From Phycomyces blakesleeanus NRRL 1555(-) (taxonomy: Eukaryota > Mucoromycota > Mucoromycetes > Mucorales > Phycomycetaceae), in contig NW_017265153.1 in assembly GCF_001638985.1 (NCBI RefSeq), positions 1 to 64,000 on the forward strand: a stretch of 64,000 nucleotides of DNA, in the 5' to 3' direction. Numbering within the stretch: the stretch's first letter is position 1; each line of letters opens with the position of its first letter. Of the stretch, positions 46,307 through 60,800 are shown in pieces. The translations under genes and the position numbers were made by a program. The notes below the pieces were generated by a model that saw nothing but the letters and a program-made list of their open reading frames with translations, had not been told where the DNA came from and searched no databases.

Positions 46307-49300
46307 TTATGATAGCTCCTTTACTTCAGACTCTAGTTCTGATCGTGGGTAAAGTTGTTGTAAGATAATTGAAAGCTCTTTTGGGATCAAAGGTTTTGTG
46401 AGATAGCCGTCCATACCCGCACCAAAGCATACATCACGCGCTGAGGTCTGAACATCTGCTGTCAAAGCAATAATTGATAATCTCCCTCGCGTTGTGCCTT
46501 CTGCTTCGGCCATCGTCTCACTGTGGCGAATTCTTTTTGTTGCTTCAACGCCATCACACTTTATAATACAGAAAAATATTCAGCTTTATGATCAACTGGT
46601 TACAATACCAGAATATGTTAAGATAGCTTACCTTTGGCATGTGATGATCAAAGAACCCAATACAGAAATAATTTGGTGGCCTTTGCTCCCATAATTGAAC
46701 CGCCTCTTCGCCATTATTTGCGCTTTCTACTTTGAATCCCATTTTTTCGAGCTGTTTTCTTAATAATTTTTGAGCAACCATATTGTCTTCAGCGATAAGA
46801 ACTGGTCTTTGCAAGAAATATGCAAGTTCGTTTGATTGGAAGTAGTCTGACATTTTGTATCCGCTCAAAGGAGATTTTCTAGTGGGCTGTGGACTCTGCC
46901 GTGGATGGTCGATAACCTGTTCAATTAACTTGAGAAGCTTAGATCGTCTTGCGGGTTTAGCCATTTTAACAATTCGTCCACGTCGTTCAGATGCTGAGTT
47001 GGTTGCTTCTGCAGCAACCTTGTGTCCTTCTGTAGCAGGTGTGTAGAGTACAATAATATGAAGATCGCACTCTGGATCGTCATCTATGCTCTGGAGTTGG
47101 TGGGCAATAAAGCTATTTGGAATAGGTGGAACATCGAGCAATAAAATGTCGTGATGTTCTTTGAGAGCCAAGGCAATCGCATGTTGGACATCGGATGTAC
47201 GCTTGACTTTAAATTCCGGAAGTAAAGATTGTAGCATGTAAGAAGTAGGATCATGGTGCGTTGCCAATAACAAGGAACGTTTGCTATAGAGTGCAGCCAT
47301 GGCTGCACAATCACTCGAGTTTTTGGGAGTCTCGCTTGCTTGGCTTACGTTTACAGTAAACCAAAAATTAGAACCTTGCCCGGGCTCAGATTCTACGCAT
47401 ATAGTGCCCATCATCAATCGGACCAATTGCAGACAAATCGAAAGACCTAGACCAGTGCCACCGTACATTCTATAAAAGAAAAATGTAAATATTTCGATAG
47501 AGATAGTTTTGTAAATTACATAAAATTAAAGTAATGCGTACCTAGTAGTGCTGCCATCGACCTGCGAAAATGGCTCAAAAAGGTTGCGCTGTTGCTCTGG
47601 GTTTATTCCAATACCAGTATCCAAAACTTCAAATTTGAGATGAATTGAATCGTCCTGCGACTCAGCATCATCTATCATGCACTTGATCACCACTCCACCT
47701 TGATGTGTAAATTTGATCGCATTGCCCAGCAAATTGGTCAATATCTGACGCAAACGAGACGAATCACAAATTACTGTATCTGGTACATCGGCATCAACAA
47801 TATAAGCCAATTCGAGTCCCTTTCGAGCCGCCAATGAACTAAGAATCTCGATAGTGTCTGCAATTACTTCTTTGACTACCATTGGTCCAAGATCCAATAC
47901 AACCTTTCCAGCCTCGAGTTTAGAGAAGTTCAATAGGTCATCTTTTATGATTTTTTTAAAAAGAAAAGTGAGGATTAATACAAAACACATGATACACAAT
48001 TAAATCAAAAGCTTACCAATTATACGCAATAACATTTCACAACTCTCTTTGGCAGTATATACGATATCTGTCTGTTCGGCATCCAGTGACGTTTCAGAAA
48101 GAAGCGATATCATACCATAGAATCCTGAGAATGGAGTACGCAGCTCATGAGACATATTAGCCAAAAAATCCGCCTTAAGTTTCATGGCGCGCAAAGCAGC
48201 TTCTTTGCTCTGTCGGGCTTCCTCGAGTGCAGCCTTTTGACTTTCGATCATCTTGACATTGGCATATGTAACCTTTTGAATACTCTTGAACAAAAGAGCA
48301 TTGGTGACTGAGATGCCGATTTGTTGGGATAGTAGCCTCATTACAATTTCATGTCGCGAAGTAAGTGATCCTACTGCGCTTTCAATGTAAATGCATCCAA
48401 CAACTGCACTTTTGTGTGTAATTGGTGTACATATTATTGATACAGGTGTAGTGGCAAAATCGGAGAAATGTGGATCTCTCTGGATATCACAAATTAACAT
48501 AGATTCTTGTGCATGAAGTACATAATGAGCCACGCGAGTCATCAGTGAATCGTTATCTTCGGAAAGTGGCTGTGGTGTTTTGAAAATCTCGCAGCCTGTA
48601 AGTAGATAACAGCATCCGATTAGTAGTTGCTACAGACCACTCCTTACAGTATCTGAAATAGTTACCCTTGGACTGAGATCCACATCCCATTACATAAAAT
48701 GATGAATTCTCTTTGATGATAATAACACCAGAAGCAGCACCAGAGTTCTCCAAAATTATCTAATAAAGTATATAAATATCACTAAGCAGTTATTGTTAAA
48801 AGCTTAAATATACTTACACCAAGCATCTGCTCCATCAAGAGTTCAAAGTTCATCTCACTAGAGATAATCTGACTACTTTTGAGAATAGACACAAGATCTA
48901 CCATATCCAATGTCATCAGCATTTCTTCTGGTGTGGCATGCTCGTCTACACTCTTTTCAGCACAGGTTGCAACAAAGCTAAGGTCATCGAATGAAGACTG
49001 TCGTGGTGTAGACATATGTAGAGGTTCCGTCTGAACCTCGACATCTCGTGCGGCAACCATGTTATCATAATCGGCTAGTAACCCATGACGTTTTACAAGA
49101 TATTGAGACATTCCATGACAGCCACGTAACTGCCAACCAGCTACGGCCTTTTCAATTAGCATCATACCAATTTGCCCCAATCCTGCCCTGATATAGTATT
49201 CACCCGCAAGCTCATACATAATGTTGATCTCAGACCCCCAATCTCCTTCTTTGGCTTGTCGGATTGCAAGTTCATAGAGATCTTGGGCAGTTTTACGGTC

Positions 49301-52300
49301 GTCAGAGAACGAAGCTAGCTCGGCGTCGATGAGAGATACAAACATGGCCAGGTTAATAGGGGACTGATGAGCCCATTCGGCCAAAGTATCTCGATTTCTT
49401 TGTATCAAGGCATCAAAGTCTGAACTGTTCTTGTCTTTGCGTTTAAGACGCAACATTGATACCGTATGGCAGAAAAGCATGAGATGAGTGTGTCGAAATG
49501 ATGGTTGGATTACTGATAATTGAGCGTATTTATCACCAATCTTGATTGCAGCTTCGTCGAATCCATAAACAGTCAATGTAATAAGTTTGATTGCAAAATA
49601 CCAATACATTGGCAATCCCGATGTATGGCCATATTCACTCATTTCAGCAACAAATGCCTCTTCCTTAAACGTATCATCATCAAATAAGCGGTCTTCAGTC
49701 AACATAGTCTTTCCTTGAAACGCTCGAATTGCCCGAATAACAGTCGTAATATAGAGCGGCGTGCTCCCTGGTCGGTGTGCAAGTGCGGCCTGTTCAGCGC
49801 ACAGTTGAGCTTCTTTCAGTGTATCCTCTAAAGGATGACTCGAAAGAAGCATACCCATCACAATCTGGATGTGTGAAAATATCGCATACAAACGGTCCCC
49901 ACTCAACAGGCTTTGTTTTAGTGCTTGTCGAAACATAGGTAGTGCGGCGCGATAGTGGTTTTTCCATGAGCTTAGAAATGTACCGTAAAGGTAATTGGCA
50001 GTTGCCAATTCTGAATTACCACCAAATTTTTTACAAAGTCCAAGACCAACTTCGCCCATTTGCTGTCCAAACTCGTATGCCTTGAACAGATGCATTGACG
50101 CAATTCCAAAGAACACGAACCCGACTCCTGTTGTAGGCGATATTCCACATCTGATGGTCTTGAGTATAAGACGAGACCCTACTATCAGAACTGTCTTGAC
50201 TTCATTACGTTGAAATGCCCAAAGACACCTGTATTATTTACCAGATAAATAAATGAAAATTAAATAAGCTTGTTAATTACGTAATTATTTCCTTATTTTT
50301 ATGTAATAAAAATAATAGTACTTACAATTCTTCGAGAATAGAAAGTCGAGTACGTACAAGGTGGCTATTACAAGCCGGTAATTCGGATATTTTATCAATA
50401 CCAAGTGTAGTTACGGCCATCCAAGTATTGTCATATAGTTCTTTCAGGGCTTCATCTGATAAATCCAGTTTGATTTGCTCAACACCTAGCTCTTGTAAGC
50501 ACTCAAGTAATATCAGAGCTTTGCCTTGGTGCTCGCCATGGACCCATGAATAACGGTGCTGAATACGATATGCTGCTGCACGGTCAGTGGCAGTTTTTGC
50601 ATGGGCAAGAATAGTCTTGAGAAGATCGAGTGTCATGCTATAACCCATAAACCAGCTAATTTCGGCTAAACGTATATATATGTGTAATGTTTCTTGGTAT
50701 TCACTGTCTGGACCGTCAACCCAAGGTTCAGGAGCCAGTAAATCTCTAGCAGAAGCAAAGTAAGAGAAAGCAATATTGTGTGCTCCTGACTTGTATGCTT
50801 GGTTTCCAGCGCGCGTAAGAGCGGCACGGTGTTTGTGTTTAGCGTCATATCGTTGAATTAAGGTAATAGCAGCTTGAATATGATCTGCCACCCAAAATGC
50901 GTCGGCACACGGGCGGTTTATAAAATAAGATGCGATACGAAGATGCATCCAGTCGTGCCTCTCTGGACGAACAAGGGCCATAGCTGCTTGTGAATATCTA
51001 TCATGGCAAAAGCGAAACTCGTCATTAGAAGATGGTTGTATAAACCCCTGTTGGAGAGCAGATTGAAGGCCGTTAATAGCATCGCACGGTCGCCTGCGGG
51101 CCAAGATATCATCCGAAGATACCATCAGCAAACTCTGGCTATCTTTTTCTGCTGGAGCTGTCATTAAATAGTGAACTGCCTCATACGAAAAGCTATTTCC
51201 AATAAAAGATGCCCATTTGAGAAAAGTACGGCCGTCAGGCGGAAGTTCGTTTAGACGCTGAACCAAGAATTCGTTATCAATGTCATGGTCTTTATCGGTT
51301 TCCAAAGACGGTCCATGAACAACAGCTTTTTTGATGCCGTCGAGATTGTATTCCCATCGTCTTTGTTCCCAAGTGAAATATAAAAGCCCCTTTTTTTCGA
51401 GGGCTACAAGCAATTGGCCAACATAGAATGGGTTTCCATTTGTCTTTCTATAAATAAATTCTACGAGAGGACCTAATAGTTGTGTATCGAGGTCTTTGTG
51501 ACGATGCATGGCGGTACGAACATACTCCATAAGTGCATCCTGATCAAGGTTTTTTAGTTCTACATTGGTCACCAATGAATCATCGTTGCAAACAAGTCGA
51601 AGTGCGGATTCAGATAATTCGCCCTGGCGGTAGGATACAATAACAAGTACGTTGAGACGAGCGGTTATGAGCGATTCGAGTAGTTCAATTGAAGCTTCAT
51701 CTACAGGCAGAAAGAATAGAAATTAGATTGTATTATTATTATTTTAGATAACAGTCTTTTTTGAAAGCTCTAATAAAAGAAATGTATATATTTTGTTTTA
51801 CCAGCTTGATGCAGATCTTCGAGAAACTATAATGATCATTTAGATTTTTTTAATGCATTAATATAAAGTCTGTTTAGATGGCACAAACAAAAAAAATAGA
51901 CTTACAAGAGTAATAAACTTGAAGTTAACCATTACTTGGAATATTGCAATAAAGGCTGAATGAAATCTTGCTTTAATTTCGCCTCCACTAATGTCTGCCT
52001 CACTATCACGCTCGACAGGACAGTAGTCACCCAAAATTACAGATAATTCCGGTACATTGTCAAGTAAAAGATCTGGTAAAGAGATTGCGGGTTGGTTGTC
52101 CTGGGGCCAAAGATGTTGTTTTAGCATTTCCGAGAATGCTTCAGTTTCGGCAGGTGGCTCAGCCAGTATATGCCTTAGAAATATGTTCATACAACGCAGG
52201 AGACACCCATAAGGTGTTGGTTGGCGTACGTCAAACTTTGCAACTGCCACATAGCCGTATTCATGTGCTGTCTCCTGCATACAGCGAATCAAGGTTGATT

Positions 52301-54018
52301 TACCAACCCCCGATACACCATAGATAGCCACGACTTCCGTAGGTTTTTTCCAATGCGTCAACGTAGTTCGTGTTCGAGCAGATGTACTAGGTCGAGGTTG
52401 AATATAGTCCGTTATTGTGGTAGTGGTATTCGTTGGTGTACTGCTGCTAATACTACTACAGCTGCTACTGCTAGTACTGTGAATAGAGTCTCCAAGTGGT
52501 ACGAGAAGGGATGATGTCGAGCCTTGAAGACGTCGTCGTCGTTCAAGATTACACACATATGCTGCACGACGAATAATACCATTAATTATTTCCATTTCGT
52601 TCTCACGGCCAAAACATCCTGCAGGAAGTGTAAAAACACAAGCAATATCTGAAGTTCCCAGCCTAAATGGCGTAACTGTCTAAAGCAAATACGTATAAGA
52701 TAAAGAAAGAAGTGAAGAAATTGAACGATTCATTAACGAGAAATAATTTAAAAACATTGTAGACTATTTCTTTCTTTCTTTCTTTCTTTTTTTTATAATC
52801 CACGATATCTTACTTGTGGGTTCCCGTGAGCTTTTAATTGCTTCTGGCATTCTTTGAGATCTTCTCTGAGCCCATGAGCACTCGTGTATCGTTTATCGGG
52901 TGACTTTATTAGATCACATTAATTAATAAAGCGCTTGGTTTTCTCAAATTGCGACTTACCTTGTGGGTTAATTTTTGAATTATTTGTGAGCAGATTGGAG
53001 GTACATCTTCACGAAAACTATGAACATTTGGAATTTGGCGATTAAGAACACTATGTACAATTTCCATGGGACTATTATAAGCAAAGGGTAAGGATTGGGT
53101 CAATATGACAAAGAAGGTGATGCCGAGGCTGTAAAGGTCGGTGCGGTGATCGGGTTGAAATGTGGTGCGACCGGTCTGTTCGGGCGACATGTAGATCAGG
53201 ATTTGCCAAAGATTGGACGCACTTGTCCGGTGGACAGTTTTTCGCCAGCCTTCAGACGTCAAGTTTGTTTCTAGGCTACGTACTCCAGAACCAAAGTTCC
53301 AGATCTTGAGGCTATCGTTTTCAGGCCATATAAATGCAGCCGGTTTGATTTCACCATGCACGACTTGCAGATTCAACAACAAATAATGACAATTATATGA
53401 GACCTTGATATTGAAACCAGATTTTGTTCTTACTTTGGTTTTTGTGTATTATTTCAAGACAATTACAAGCCTGAATTGCAAAATCAAAGAAATCATCCAA
53501 GGAAAGGGGTGGATGAGAAGCAAAGGATATACTGTCTGAGGCAGGCGTTTGTGTAGTGATTGGCTGTAATGCTTCTAGGCGATTTTTCCCTGTAAATACA
53601 AAGAAACAGAAAGTGATATAGAATAAATGAGTTTAAGTTGGTTATATAAAAAAATATGACAAATTTTAGCTTACCATACCGCACAAAGATTACAGCTACC
53701 CAGCCGTTTGGCAGTACAATCTTTTCTAGTGGCTCACAAAGCATAGTCCTGGCTTCTGGAAGGTTATAAAATTGCATTATACTATGATATTCTCGTTCAA
53801 GTCGAAGAGTCTGACAAGATAACTTTGCTATTACTGGCAATTTATCATATATTCTATGCACACAAATAATATGATATCAATATATTTAATTCATTTCTTT
53901 AACTTTTATCGCTAATTTGTTGGAATTACCGTTGACCATTTGCGATCACAATGCTATCGAGACCCTCGAGTTGAGACGGTGGTTCAAAGGTATAGCCTGT
54001 AATCTCGACTGCATCCAT
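46307..54018 (-). CDS. Giant hybrid histidine kinase with pseudokinase and AAA domains
   Basis: A multidomain sensor kinase of roughly 2,100-2,200 residues in many exons, with the layout of fungal group X kinases (S. pombe Mak2/Mak3, Candida Chk1), which signal through a phosphorelay to stress MAP kinases. In order: a Ser/Thr kinase-like domain (54018 to about 52800), with [11 protein letters not shown] for the catalytic loop and NFGSG for DFG, so the catalytic Asp is replaced; an AAA-type ATPase with Walker [14 protein letters not shown] near 52300; a long helical region (51575-48800); a GAF-like domain (48750-48300); HisKA with the phospho-acceptor His in [13 protein letters not shown] near 48145; HATPase with [12 protein letters not shown]; a degenerate receiver ([10 protein letters not shown]); and a terminal receiver with [27 protein letters not shown] and YLTKPLIPK. 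Start chosen at [14 protein letters not shown]. Individual exon limits were only partly checked. Confidence 0.92.
52766..52789. repeat. (TTTC)n microsatellite in an intron
   Basis: Five to six TTTC units followed by poly-T lie in an intron of the histidine kinase gene. Confidence 0.85.
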
Positions 54019-54364
54019 GACGATTGAAATGAATGGAACGATTGTGTGGAGCGATTGTTCTCTTTAGAGAAGAGTCGGTATAAGAAAAGTGATGAACTGA
54101 AGAGATCAGTGATAATTCAAGAAAAGAAGAAATGGAGAAAAGGAGCGACACTCAAGTATTCATTCAGTTCCAGTGACACCTAACCAAGTAGAATTAAAAA
54201 AAAAAGAAAAAGAAAAGAAAAAGACGACTCAATTATGGGTACAACTCCGATTCACACTGGCAAAGTATTGCTTATGTCGAGTAGACATATATGTATAAAT
54301 ATAAAGATATTCAATTTGAGTCTCATCATATTTCTATGACAGTATATTTCAAGATATACATATG

Positions 54365-54400
<36 letters not shown>

Positions 54401-55364
54401 ATATATACAAGCATATATTAAAGTTGGATATCACCATGGAAATAGAAATGACCCCAGAAAAAATAATACAGAAAAAAAAAGCGAGAAAAAGGAACAAAAG
54501 ACAAATAGTGTTTTGTGATACCAAAAATATTCTATAGTTTATTTGACCTCTTACCAAGAAATATACGGGAAGCAATTTAATTAGAGTTGGTTGTAAACCT
54601 CTTTAACATATCCTAAAAGTATATAGCTTTTTAATATAAGACTATTCAATATTATCCGAGGTAACATAATTACACAATTAGCCCGGTCTAGGAAGTATGT
54701 ATAGGTTAAATTAATGAGAAAAATACATATGCTTATAAATCAACCTGATACCATATCGGATATACTTGTGTAAACCTAAAGCGTATATTATTATATATTG
54801 CATTCAATGTATTTATCGTCTGCAGCAAAAAATACATACAGATGTATTCTTGGGTTGACTTTTTTGTAATTGTTTCCATAGAAACCCATATTCTGGTTTT
54901 CTTTTAACTCTTTCCTATCCAGACGATGAATTGCCTGTGTTCAATGCGTCATAGATATTGCCTTTTTCCTGTTTGTTCTAAAAGGCCATTTGTATTGCCT
55001 ATAAAAGGTAAATAAAGCAACACCTGTAGTCACAAGTATCCATCCTAGCATCCCACTTTCTAATGAGTCATAAACCCTATCATGATTACTCTATTTATAC
55101 TAGACACATTATGGACAAAAAATTCCGTATTTATAAGGTGTTAACATGGTAAAAATATTTATACAATTTTACAACATACACATGTCTTGCATTTTTTTTG
55201 TTTTGTTTTGTCTTGTTTCGTTTTAGATTTAAATTTAAATTTCTATGCATGTGTGCGTATATGTATATATATATATATGTATGTATGTGTATGTGTGTCT
55301 GTGTGGGTAAGTGTAAGTGTAATAATATAAAAGACAATTCACCAAAAATTATACATAATTATGG
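54019..55364. other. Intergenic region, no gene seen
   Basis: About 1.35 kb upstream of the histidine kinase and downstream of the C2 gene. It holds a (TA)n run near 54369-54396, poly-purine near 54195-54225, and TA/GTGT-rich DNA near 55255-55320. No gene supported. Confidence 0.5.
54369..54396. repeat. (TA)n microsatellite
   Basis: About 13-14 uninterrupted TA units between the histidine kinase and C2-protein genes. Confidence 0.9.
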
Positions 55365-57138
55365 TTAAAAAGGTGGGTAATTAGATTGTTGATGTGGTGG
55401 GTATCCAGGCTGGGGAAAGCTTGTAGGTGGATAGGCAGACTGAGGAGGATATCCTGAAGATGGTGTATGGTTTGGTTGAGCAAACGACCCTTGGTGAGCA
55501 GCGAATGGCTGTCCAGGGCTTCCATGCTGAGGTGCAAAGACACCTGAAACTCGCTGTGGTTCAGGGAAACCCATCTGGCTTGGGGCATAAGGAGACGAAA
55601 CAGGTGGGTAAGGGCTATTATTAGGATAGGTATGGGCTGGTGCTTGGTAGGACTGCTGCTGCTGAGGTTGCTGTTGAGGTGCCTGCTGAGGGAAGCTAGG
55701 CACAGGAGGATAACCAGGAGCTGTAGCAGATTTAAGAAAGAGTGAATAAAAAAAGGTATATATTAGCTGTATATTATAGCAAGCACTTTACCTCCGTATG
55801 AAGATTGCTGAGGAACAGGTCCATTACTCGTAGGTCTATAGGGTGAGGAAAGAAGGGGAGTTGGACTGTCATACCCCAAGTTACCAGCCTCTGGGCGAAT
55901 CATTGACTGTGGACGAGAATATGGTGTAAATTGAGGAGTGGCTGAGGGTGGCGAAGGAGGTGAAATCGGAGGAGGCATGTGAGAAGTTGCCAATGGTTCT
56001 TGTTGCTGTACAGGAGGCTTAGGAACATAAGGAGTAGGACCCACACCGGGGATGCCAAAGAGAGATGGTTGTTGACTAGGATCAGTACTAGGCTTAGAAT
56101 AAGATTGACCACCAGTATATTGCTGAGATTGTGGGCGACTAGGGTATTGAGACTGTGGCTGGTAAATAGATCCTCCCTGCTGATTTTGAGGTGGATAACT
56201 ACTCATAGAAGACGGTCTGTATCCAGTGTCTGTAGCTGGTTGGTAGCCAGTAGGTTGGCTCTGTGGGGGTGGTGGGTACGGACTAGCAACCTGAGGCGAA
56301 TGCTGATAGACACTTCCTTGCTGCGGCTGATGAGCATAACTCGAAGCATGCTGAACATGGCGAGTTGGCTGTCTTCTTGGGGGAGGATGCTATTACATAA
56401 TTATCAATCAATACCATTGTATCAACTAATTCATCAATAAAAAAAAAATAAAAAAAAGACTTACCGCTGCGTAGAATGTGAGCTCGAGATAAATCTCACC
56501 TGCAGCTCGACCCTTGTAGGTCAAAGGGAACCAATCTACCAAAAAAAAAGACATACACACATCAATGATGGTTATCCCTCCATCCTTTTCAGCTTCAGTA
56601 TTAAAACCCATCGAGAAAAACCTACCATCTTGTTCCCCTCCGGCAAGTACGTTTGTTAGATCAACTTCACCCTCTGAAATTAAGTCTTCCCGCTTAGAAT
56701 CATCATCGAACAACTGGACTCTCATCTTTGTCTTGTTTGCGGCTACAGGTATGTTGACCTTTAAAAAATTGATTAGTACATTAACTTTTTAGATGATTCT
56801 AATCTCTAACGAGGTTTACCTGGTCATCCCAAACGGGATGTTGACCGCCACGATAACTGGTTTTTGTCTTCTTGGCTACCTCACCCAAACGAAACACACA
56901 AAATGGGTCTTGTTTTCCAACAACCTTTATTTACATGTAGGTAAATAAATATAAAAAAAGAGTCGATAAAATGTTTTTATTGTGTATGAATATAATTACC
57001 TCTCGATTTGGTAGATTTTTCTAGAAGACAAAAGGACTTTATTAGTGCCTACGAGTTAGGTGCATTGATGCAGTATATAGTCATTACCGCTTTAAGGGCC
57101 ACAACGGCTAGTTCGCCAATAACTGTAGGTTGAGTCAT
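55365..57138 (-). CDS. C2-domain protein, Inn1/Fic1-like
   Basis: An N-terminal C2 domain followed by a long Pro/Gln/Ser-rich tail, the layout of Inn1 (S. cerevisiae) and Fic1 (S. pombe), which link the contractile ring to membrane ingression and septum formation in cytokinesis. Exons start 57088-57138 (MTQPTVIGELAVVALKA) and a 21-nt microexon 57000-57020 (KNLPNRE). These are followed by VVGKQDPFCVFRLGEVAKKT, QHPVWDDQVNIPVAANK, MRVQLFDDD, ISEGEVDLTNVLAGGE and EIYLELTFYAA. The tail has PPPRRQPTRH and many PxxP/YPP motifs that could bind SH3 proteins (the role of the Fic1/Inn1 tail), ending QQSNYPPF. The function is inferred from architecture. Confidence 0.82.
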
Positions 57139-57819
57139 GTAATGTGTATTATGATTCTTTGATTGGAATGTAAAAAAGATAAAAGGAAAGGATTTGGTTG
57201 CTTAAATTTATGAGTGGCCAAACATAAACAAAAATAAACCAGTGGACGGCGCCTTAATGAGATGGTGGTACGGCTGTGGCATCTTTACTAGATCGACTTA
57301 TCAAGCCTTGGCTTTTCTTGGCCTTCTTTTTTGTTTGCTCTCAGCAGCTGACATTAAGATGCTATAATATCAGTTATTATTTTTTTCATATGCTTATATT
57401 TATCAGCCAAGAAGAACTGACTCATTTGCATTGCCTTTAATCTCACTGTACAATGTTTACCACGAGAAATAAACAATACATGCAGCTAAACGGACTTTTG
57501 ACTCCGTGAAAAATGGAATTCAATTCAATTGAACCAAACCGAATCGAACCTATCCACTGAAGCCAGCAGCGATTTTATATTTGACCTTTAATGAAAAAGC
57601 AAACAAAGTGTATATATATATATATATATCTCCCCTTGGTTATTAGCTCGGTGGCTTGTATATATTCTCGTTGGGAATTCAAGGGGTGGAAAGGAACTCC
57701 AAGGGGGACGAAAGGGGGGGAATGGATTCATGCAATGGGACCAATAGGCAGGATGCCGCCTGCTTGTGTGACGCAACCCATTCGATCGACGGTATTTCCC
57801 ACCTCAAACTTGAATTGGA
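57139..57819. promoter_or_regulatory. Divergent promoter of C2 protein and Rim15-like kinase
   Basis: A 680-bp head-to-head spacer with a (TA)n run near 57611-57628, a GAATTCAATTCAATTGAACC palindrome-like stretch near 57519-57538 and a G-rich patch (GGGGGG) near 57713-57720. No gene supported. Confidence 0.45.
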
Positions 57820-60800
57820 ATGTCTCTCTCATTAGTTCATGCCATTAGAATGAAACGAGCAGAGACCAAGTCTCGTATAGACGACGATGCACCTCTTCAC
57901 AGTGAGCTGAATCGTCTTCGTTCAGTACCTATCCCGCAACCACTACTGTTGAGAAAGAGTCGCTCCTCTCTATCTTCTCTAGACGAAATCGACTCTACGT
58001 TTTCAACTCCACAAGCTTTGGGCTCACTCAAAACAGACATTAATACTGAAGACTCTCACGCGTCGCATCTACCTCGCTATGCAAGTCCACCTGCTGGCAG
58101 TGGAGCAAAATATATAATAAACTCCAAACGAGCTAGCTGGATAGACTCTACCACATCTCCAGACGCCAAGAAAAAAAGTGAAAGCACACCATTTTCTTTA
58201 CATACTCGATCAGATAAGCCTTTATCTCATAGCTCTCATAACCCAACCACAAAACATAAGACTTGCTCGGAGAGCATCTATCGTACTCAGGAGGCAGAGA
58301 CGCGAGGAGATTATCATCATCACACCAGAACATCTTCAGTTTCATCCACCCTTACTGCAGATACAGAAGAGTATGCTCAACCAGCCACTCATCTCTTTCC
58401 AGATCCCCAAATATTGAAAGGTGAGTTAAAAATATTATATGACTGATGACTTATACAGGAGATAGGGAAACAGCCTTTGTATTCTAGTACAGATAACCGT
58501 TCAAGACAAAGAAGGTCCTCGATGAGCACACTACGTAATATTCCGTCAGAGCAATTGGCCAGCATGGTCAGTGGCACTGTTCCTCTTCTCTCTCCAATCA
58601 ATCCACCAGTGACCCAAGATGATAAAGACATTGTAGAAATAGCGCTTGATACCACACCACAAGATTCTTATCCGTCAGGCCTTTATCCAGCGCTGCTCTT
58701 GTGTGCAAGTGATGGAGATCTTACACCTAACCTATTGAACCGTGGTTCCACTGGTAGTATTTCTGCACCAGAAATGACGTACAGGTCTTATTTCACCAGT
58801 CCAGACCGTCGTGCTCACCAACGAACTTCATATACCACTCATCGGGCTATGCATTACTCACGCCCACGCGATACGTTCTCTAAAAAACTACATGAAGCAC
58901 GCTCGGCCAAACTAGGTAAATGGACTGTACACAGATCACGCCAAACAACTATAAGTAGTCCGGTTGAAGATACACAATCACCAAATATGCCATGGGTAGA
59001 CTGGGTAGAAGAATATATGGCTCTTAAAGCAGCAGAGACACGTAGACGTTCATCGGATAAGCCTGTAAAGAACGCTCTTCATACAGCAATGTCTACTTGG
59101 TGGGCTTCTCTTAAACATCCTCCAGTGTACAAGCGACGCCTATCTACTAAGGCTAGAAAAAATACCCGCCGCAGATCAAGTTCGTTGGCTACAGTACCAC
59201 AGTCTTACTCCTCGTCATCTTCAAACTTAACTTCCGGTACTACAGCAACCATTACTGCTTTGGACACAGACAAAATACCCGTAACTGAACCGACCTCTAC
59301 AGACAGTGCTCTCCCGTCACTAGATCCAAAAACCCACAAACATCATATGTCCCTGGATTTTGAGACGCTTGCCTATCAATTTCCACCTCGGCCGTGGTAT
59401 CCGGATGACACCCGAACCAAGCATACACCTAGTACGCCTTCATCGCTTGGAGGAATAGGGTACAGATTTTATAGCCCCGCGAGTCCAGTACGTGCCTATG
59501 GGCACCTTGGCAGTATGCTAAGCAAGAATGCTACAAATGAAGTTCGCACACCAGCTCAGATCCGCTTTACCATCAAAGCCAGGTTACAATGTGCTAAACA
59601 GGCGTGCGATTGTGAGATGCGTAGAATCATTGACGGTCTAAATGAATATGTAGAACGAGGTCTACAATATGTTGAGGATGTTGATCATGTCGTTCTACAA
59701 AGTGCAACAGAAAGTTCAGAAGATGACTGTAGGAGTGAAGACGAGCTTAAAGAAAAAATTGATAATACAAGTCAAGAACCTTCAGAAAGTAAACCTTTTG
59801 TTCATCTCAAAACTTCTTCGCCTCTCTCATCAAGCCCTCTTCGCAAAAAGGTGCTGGCTAAAAGTTTGGCAAATATTGAAGAAGTTGAGGAAATTCGACG
59901 GTGGGAAGTGAATGAAGATGTTGAATCTCTTGCTTATATGAACTCAATGGTCACTCTCGTATCTGAAGACTCATATTTACCAACACCCTTTATTCTGACC
60001 TTGCAAGACATCATTTGTTTGGCCCAAAGAGTACTAGATACCGATTTAAACACTTTTCTGGACAATACAGGTGCGTGTGCAGAAATAGTTGCTTATATCC
60101 AAGCGGCAGGTGTACAATGGGATAGTCATCCAGAGTGGCCATGCCGAGAGTGGTACGTGGGTCTGTTGCTGGGGGTTGCTGCACTTAATCGTGTGGTCGA
60201 ATGGTGGGAAGCCGAACGAGGCTTTTGGTCCGCCACTCGAAGCAATACAGGCAATAGCAATAGTCCATCTACAATCGCTACCGCTGTCACCTCTACCTCA
60301 GTCATTAGCGACACTGAAGGCATTTCTGATAGAGGTTTTACAAAGTCAGGAGATTCCCACGAAAGACGTCCTAGCGAATCAGGAAGTTTTTGGAGCTCAT
60401 GCGCGAATAACGACGATCACGATAATGATAATACACCAGAGTATTCGCCAACAGACTCCCAAGATGACAGCGTACAGCTCCAAGAAGCGGCTGAACGAGC
60501 GCAAAACAGTACTATTGTTATGGAGTTAAGTCTTGCAAACACATCCGTTGAATACTTGAGCCCGATATGGAAAAACGTTATTGGGTAAATACTAAGAATT
60601 TAAAATTTCCAATCAAATATATGAACTAATAGAGCCAATGCTGTGATTCTGTACGCATGTGTTTTTTGTTTTGAATGTGTGGGAATAACAGTTCAGATTC
60701 TGCATCTGCAATCAATAGTCCAATATCACATATGCTTTCTGAAGAAGACAAACATGTCTTCACTACAGCGACTCAGGAATTGCTTACAGACAATTCTCAG

